Assembly: GCA_027186245.1 (NCBI GenBank)
Contig: CP114490.1
Coordinates: 5,223,001 to 5,287,000, forward strand
DNA length: 64,000 nucleotides
Source of the DNA: Coriaria nepalensis
Taxonomy: Eukaryota; Streptophyta; Magnoliopsida; Cucurbitales; Coriariaceae
Direction of reading: 5' to 3'
Position 1 is the stretch's first letter. The number at the start of each line of letters is the position of its first letter. The position numbers were made by a program, and so were the translations under genes. Of this stretch, positions 62,504 to 64,000 are shown in pieces. Below the pieces are notes generated by a model. It saw only the letters and a program-made list of their open reading frames with translations, was not told where the DNA came from and made no database searches.

Positions 62504-64000
62504 ATTTTCACACATCAAAGACAAATTCCGTGCATAACTTGCTAGTCATCATACAATGACTGTTATGTCTTTGTTTCACCTGAAAATCATTTCAATGAGT
62601 TTTCTCAAGCCACTAAATCATTCGAATGAGATTCGAACGAATTCTATTATCGCACTTCAAAAACCAGTTTCGTGCATAACATTCGAATGTTATTTCAAGC
62701 AAACGTGTGCTTTTGTTTCACATGAAACTCAATTCAATGAGTCTCATCAAGCCACTAAATCGTATGAGTAAGGTTCGAACGAATTCTATTCTCGCACTTC
62801 AAATAGAAGTTTCGTTCATAACATGCTAATGATCTTTGAAGGACATGTGTTCCTGTTTTTCACCTTAGACTCATTTGAATGTGTCTTTTCAAGACACAAA
62901 ACCATTTGAATGATTTTCAAATGAATTCTATTTTCACACATCAAACACAAATTCCGTGCATAACTTGCTAGTGATCATACAAGGACAGTTGTGTCTTTGT
63001 TTCACCTAATAATCATTTCAATGAGTCTTCCCAAGCCACTAAATCATTCGAATGAGATTCGAACGAATTATATAATTGCACTTCAAACACGAGTTTCCTG
63101 CATAACATTCTAATGATCTTTCAAGCAAACGTATGCTTTTGTTTCACATGAAACTCAATTCAGTGAGTCTCCTCAAGCCACTAAATCATATGAATAAGGT
63201 TCGAACGAATTCTATTTTCGCACTTCAAACAGAAGTTTCGTGCATAACATGCTAATTATCTTTGAAGGACATGTGTTCCTGTTTTTCACCTTAGACTCAT
63301 TTGAATGTGTCTCTTCAGGACACTAAACCATTTGAATGATGTTCAAATGAATTCTATTTTTACACATTAAACACAAATTCCGTGCATAACTGACTAGTGA
63401 TCATCCAGGGACAGTTGTGTCTTTGTTTCACCTGAAAATCATTTTAATAGTCTTCTTAAGCCACTAAATCATTCGAATGATATTCGAACGAATTCTATTA
63501 TCGCACTTCAACACAAGTTTCGTGCATAATATTCGAATGATATTTCAAGAAAACGTGTGCTTTTGTTTCACATGAAACTCAATTCAATGAGTCTCCTCAA
63601 GCCACTAAATCATATGAATAAGGTTCGAACGAATTCTATTTTCAGACTTCAAACAGAAGTTTCGTGCAAAACATTCTAATCATCTTTGAAGGACATGTGT
63701 GCCTGTTTTTCACCTTGGACTCATTTGAATGTGTCTCTTCAAGCCACTAAACCATTTGAATGATATTCAAATGAATTCTGTTTTCACACATGAACACAAA
63801 TTCCATGCAGAACTTGCTAGTGATCATACAAGGACAATTGTGTCTTTGTTTCACCCGAAAATAATTTCAATAGTCTTCTCAAGCCACTAAATCATTCGAA
63901 TGAGATTCGAATGAATTCTATTTTCGCACTTCAAACACAAGTTTCATGCATAACATTCTAAAGATATTGTAAGCAAACGTGTGCTTTTGTTTCACATGAA
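62504..64000 (+). repeat. A-B-C3 trimers running to the window end
   Basis: A starts are 62504, 62930, 63356 and 63780. The last unit is cut by the window edge. The trimer at 63356 resembles that at 54312 (TTTTAATAGTCTTCTTAAGC, TATTATCGCACTTCAACACA, TTTCAAGAAAACGTG), 9 kb away. Its B is intact, so it may show the state of the 54312 unit before the B/A hybrid formed. The array continues beyond the window. Confidence 0.87.

Larger units (their letters stand above)
1..64000 (+). repeat. 142 bp satellite array with higher-order repeats, spanning the whole window
   Basis: The word GTGCATAAC or a one-base variant recurs every 142 bp (for example at 13, 155, 297, 581, 723), and nearly every monomer ends in GAATTCT or a close variant. 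All copies read in the same direction. I see no inversion, no unique insert and no transposon anywhere. Three monomer classes alternate with a 426 bp super-period. A hand count of a consensus B monomer gives 50 G+C of 142. Arrays of this type (tandem, HOR-organised, transposon-free) are known from centromeric and pericentromeric regions of plants and animals. The centromeric role here is inferred from organisation only, because no family was recognised. Confidence 0.98.
36756..64000 (+). repeat. Zone III: A-B-C3 trimers mixed with A'-B1-B2-C3 tetramers
   Basis: From 36756 nearly all C monomers are C3 (GTGTGC(C/T)TGTTTTTCACC or TTTTTCAAAT, GAATGTGTCTC, TTCAAGACAC, CATTTGAATGATGTTCAAATG). A has CTGAAAATCATTTC and CATTCGAATGAGATTCG in place of the zone I states CTGAAAATAATTTC and GAATGAGGTTCG. 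B has ATTTCAAGCAAACGT and AATTCAGTGAGTCTCC. Trimers of 423-427 bp alternate with seventeen tetramers of 556-559 bp and three short trimers of 414-415 bp. The zone continues past the window end. Confidence 0.9.

Noticed and set aside
24884..62771. Further plus-strand open frames (24884-25078, 29288-29482, 33545-33742, 34178-34381, 36310-36513, 46375-46581, 50693-50887, 62556-62771)
   Set aside because: Same explanation. The pair at 24884 and 29288 has nearly identical predicted peptides, but the DNA shows this is a duplicated B-C segment of the satellite. The reading frame itself shows no sign of being preserved.
1..64000. CENP-B box (TTCG-N4-A-N2-CGGG)
   Set aside because: A monomers contain ATTCGAATGAGGTTCG, which fits TTCG-N4-A-N2 but then has TTCG where CGGG is needed. 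GTTCGAACGAATTC also fits only the first half. I saw no full match in any zone.
1..64000. CRISPR array
   Set aside because: Regular repetition is present, but there are no unique spacers between short repeats: the whole 142 bp unit repeats and no cas-like gene is present.
1..64000. Known centromere satellites (alpha satellite, Arabidopsis 178 bp, CentO, CentC)
   Set aside because: Period and diagnostic words do not match what I remember of these families. Length similarity to other families is not evidence, so no name is given.
1..64000. Internal subrepeats making the 142 bp monomer a dimer of about 71 bp
   Set aside because: Weak similarities such as TTCAAACACAAG against TTCACATGAAAC exist between halves, but no consistent alignment across a whole half monomer. 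It could be A+T-rich chance.
1..64000. Transposon-derived origin (LTR, terminal inverted repeats, target-site duplications)
   Set aside because: No LTR ends, polypurine tract, inverted terminal repeats or protein remnants were found. The dyads seen are short and lie within each monomer.

Overview
The whole window is satellite DNA. From base 1 to base 64000 it is one uninterrupted head-to-tail tandem array of a monomer of about 142 bp, roughly 450 copies, all in the same orientation. Both window edges fall inside the array. I found no protein-coding gene, rRNA, tRNA, transposon, CRISPR array, telomere repeat or stretch of unique sequence. The largest open frames (64 to 96 codons) are chance frames in the repeat that recur with its period. 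A hand count of one consensus B monomer gives 50 G+C of 142 (35%). Megabase-type satellite with higher-order repeats (HORs) points to a eukaryotic chromosome, most likely centromeric or pericentromeric heterochromatin. A plant is plausible, but I do not recognise the family and cannot name the species.

Three related monomer classes, A, B and C, alternate to give a 426 bp trimeric HOR (A-B-C, 3 x 142). I place monomer boundaries just after the GAATTCT that closes most monomers. A carries CATAACTTGCTAGTGATC, B carries CATAACATTCTAATGATA and C carries CATAACATGCTAATGATC. C has three diagnostic subtypes. C1 has ACTTGTTTGCCTGTTTTTC and AAACAATTTGAATGATG. C2 has ACATGTGTGACTTTTTTTC and CTTAAAGCCACTAAACC. 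C3 has ACATGTGTGCCTGTTTTTC and CTTCAAGACACTAAACC, followed by TTCAAATG.

Layout: (I) 1-28232 is regular A-B-C1, with an island of five A-B-C2 trimers at 2542-4672, one C2 at 6230-6371 and one A-B-B-C1 tetramer at 26811-27378. (II) 28233-36755 is a mosaic zone where C1, C2, C3-like and hybrid C monomers intermix and three A-C dimers occur in a row (30364-31216). (III) 36756-64000 is A-B-C3 with a second HOR form, a tetramer of about 556 bp (A'-B1-B2-C3). In that tetramer A' has an 11 bp deletion, and B1 and B2 are two distinct B subtypes. Five such tetramers stand in tandem at 41425-44204, and twelve more are scattered to 62503. Larger duplications sit on top: nonamer (1278 bp), hexamer (853 bp), 11-mer (1527 bp), heptamer (984 bp) and a 1.65 kb block repeated 7.7 kb away.

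Nothing here acts as a gene. The biology is in how the array evolves (unequal exchange, gene conversion, local amplification) and in whatever protein reads the conserved parts of the monomer. Unit boundaries were read by eye and could be off by a base or two at indels. Identity statements are by-eye comparisons, not alignments.
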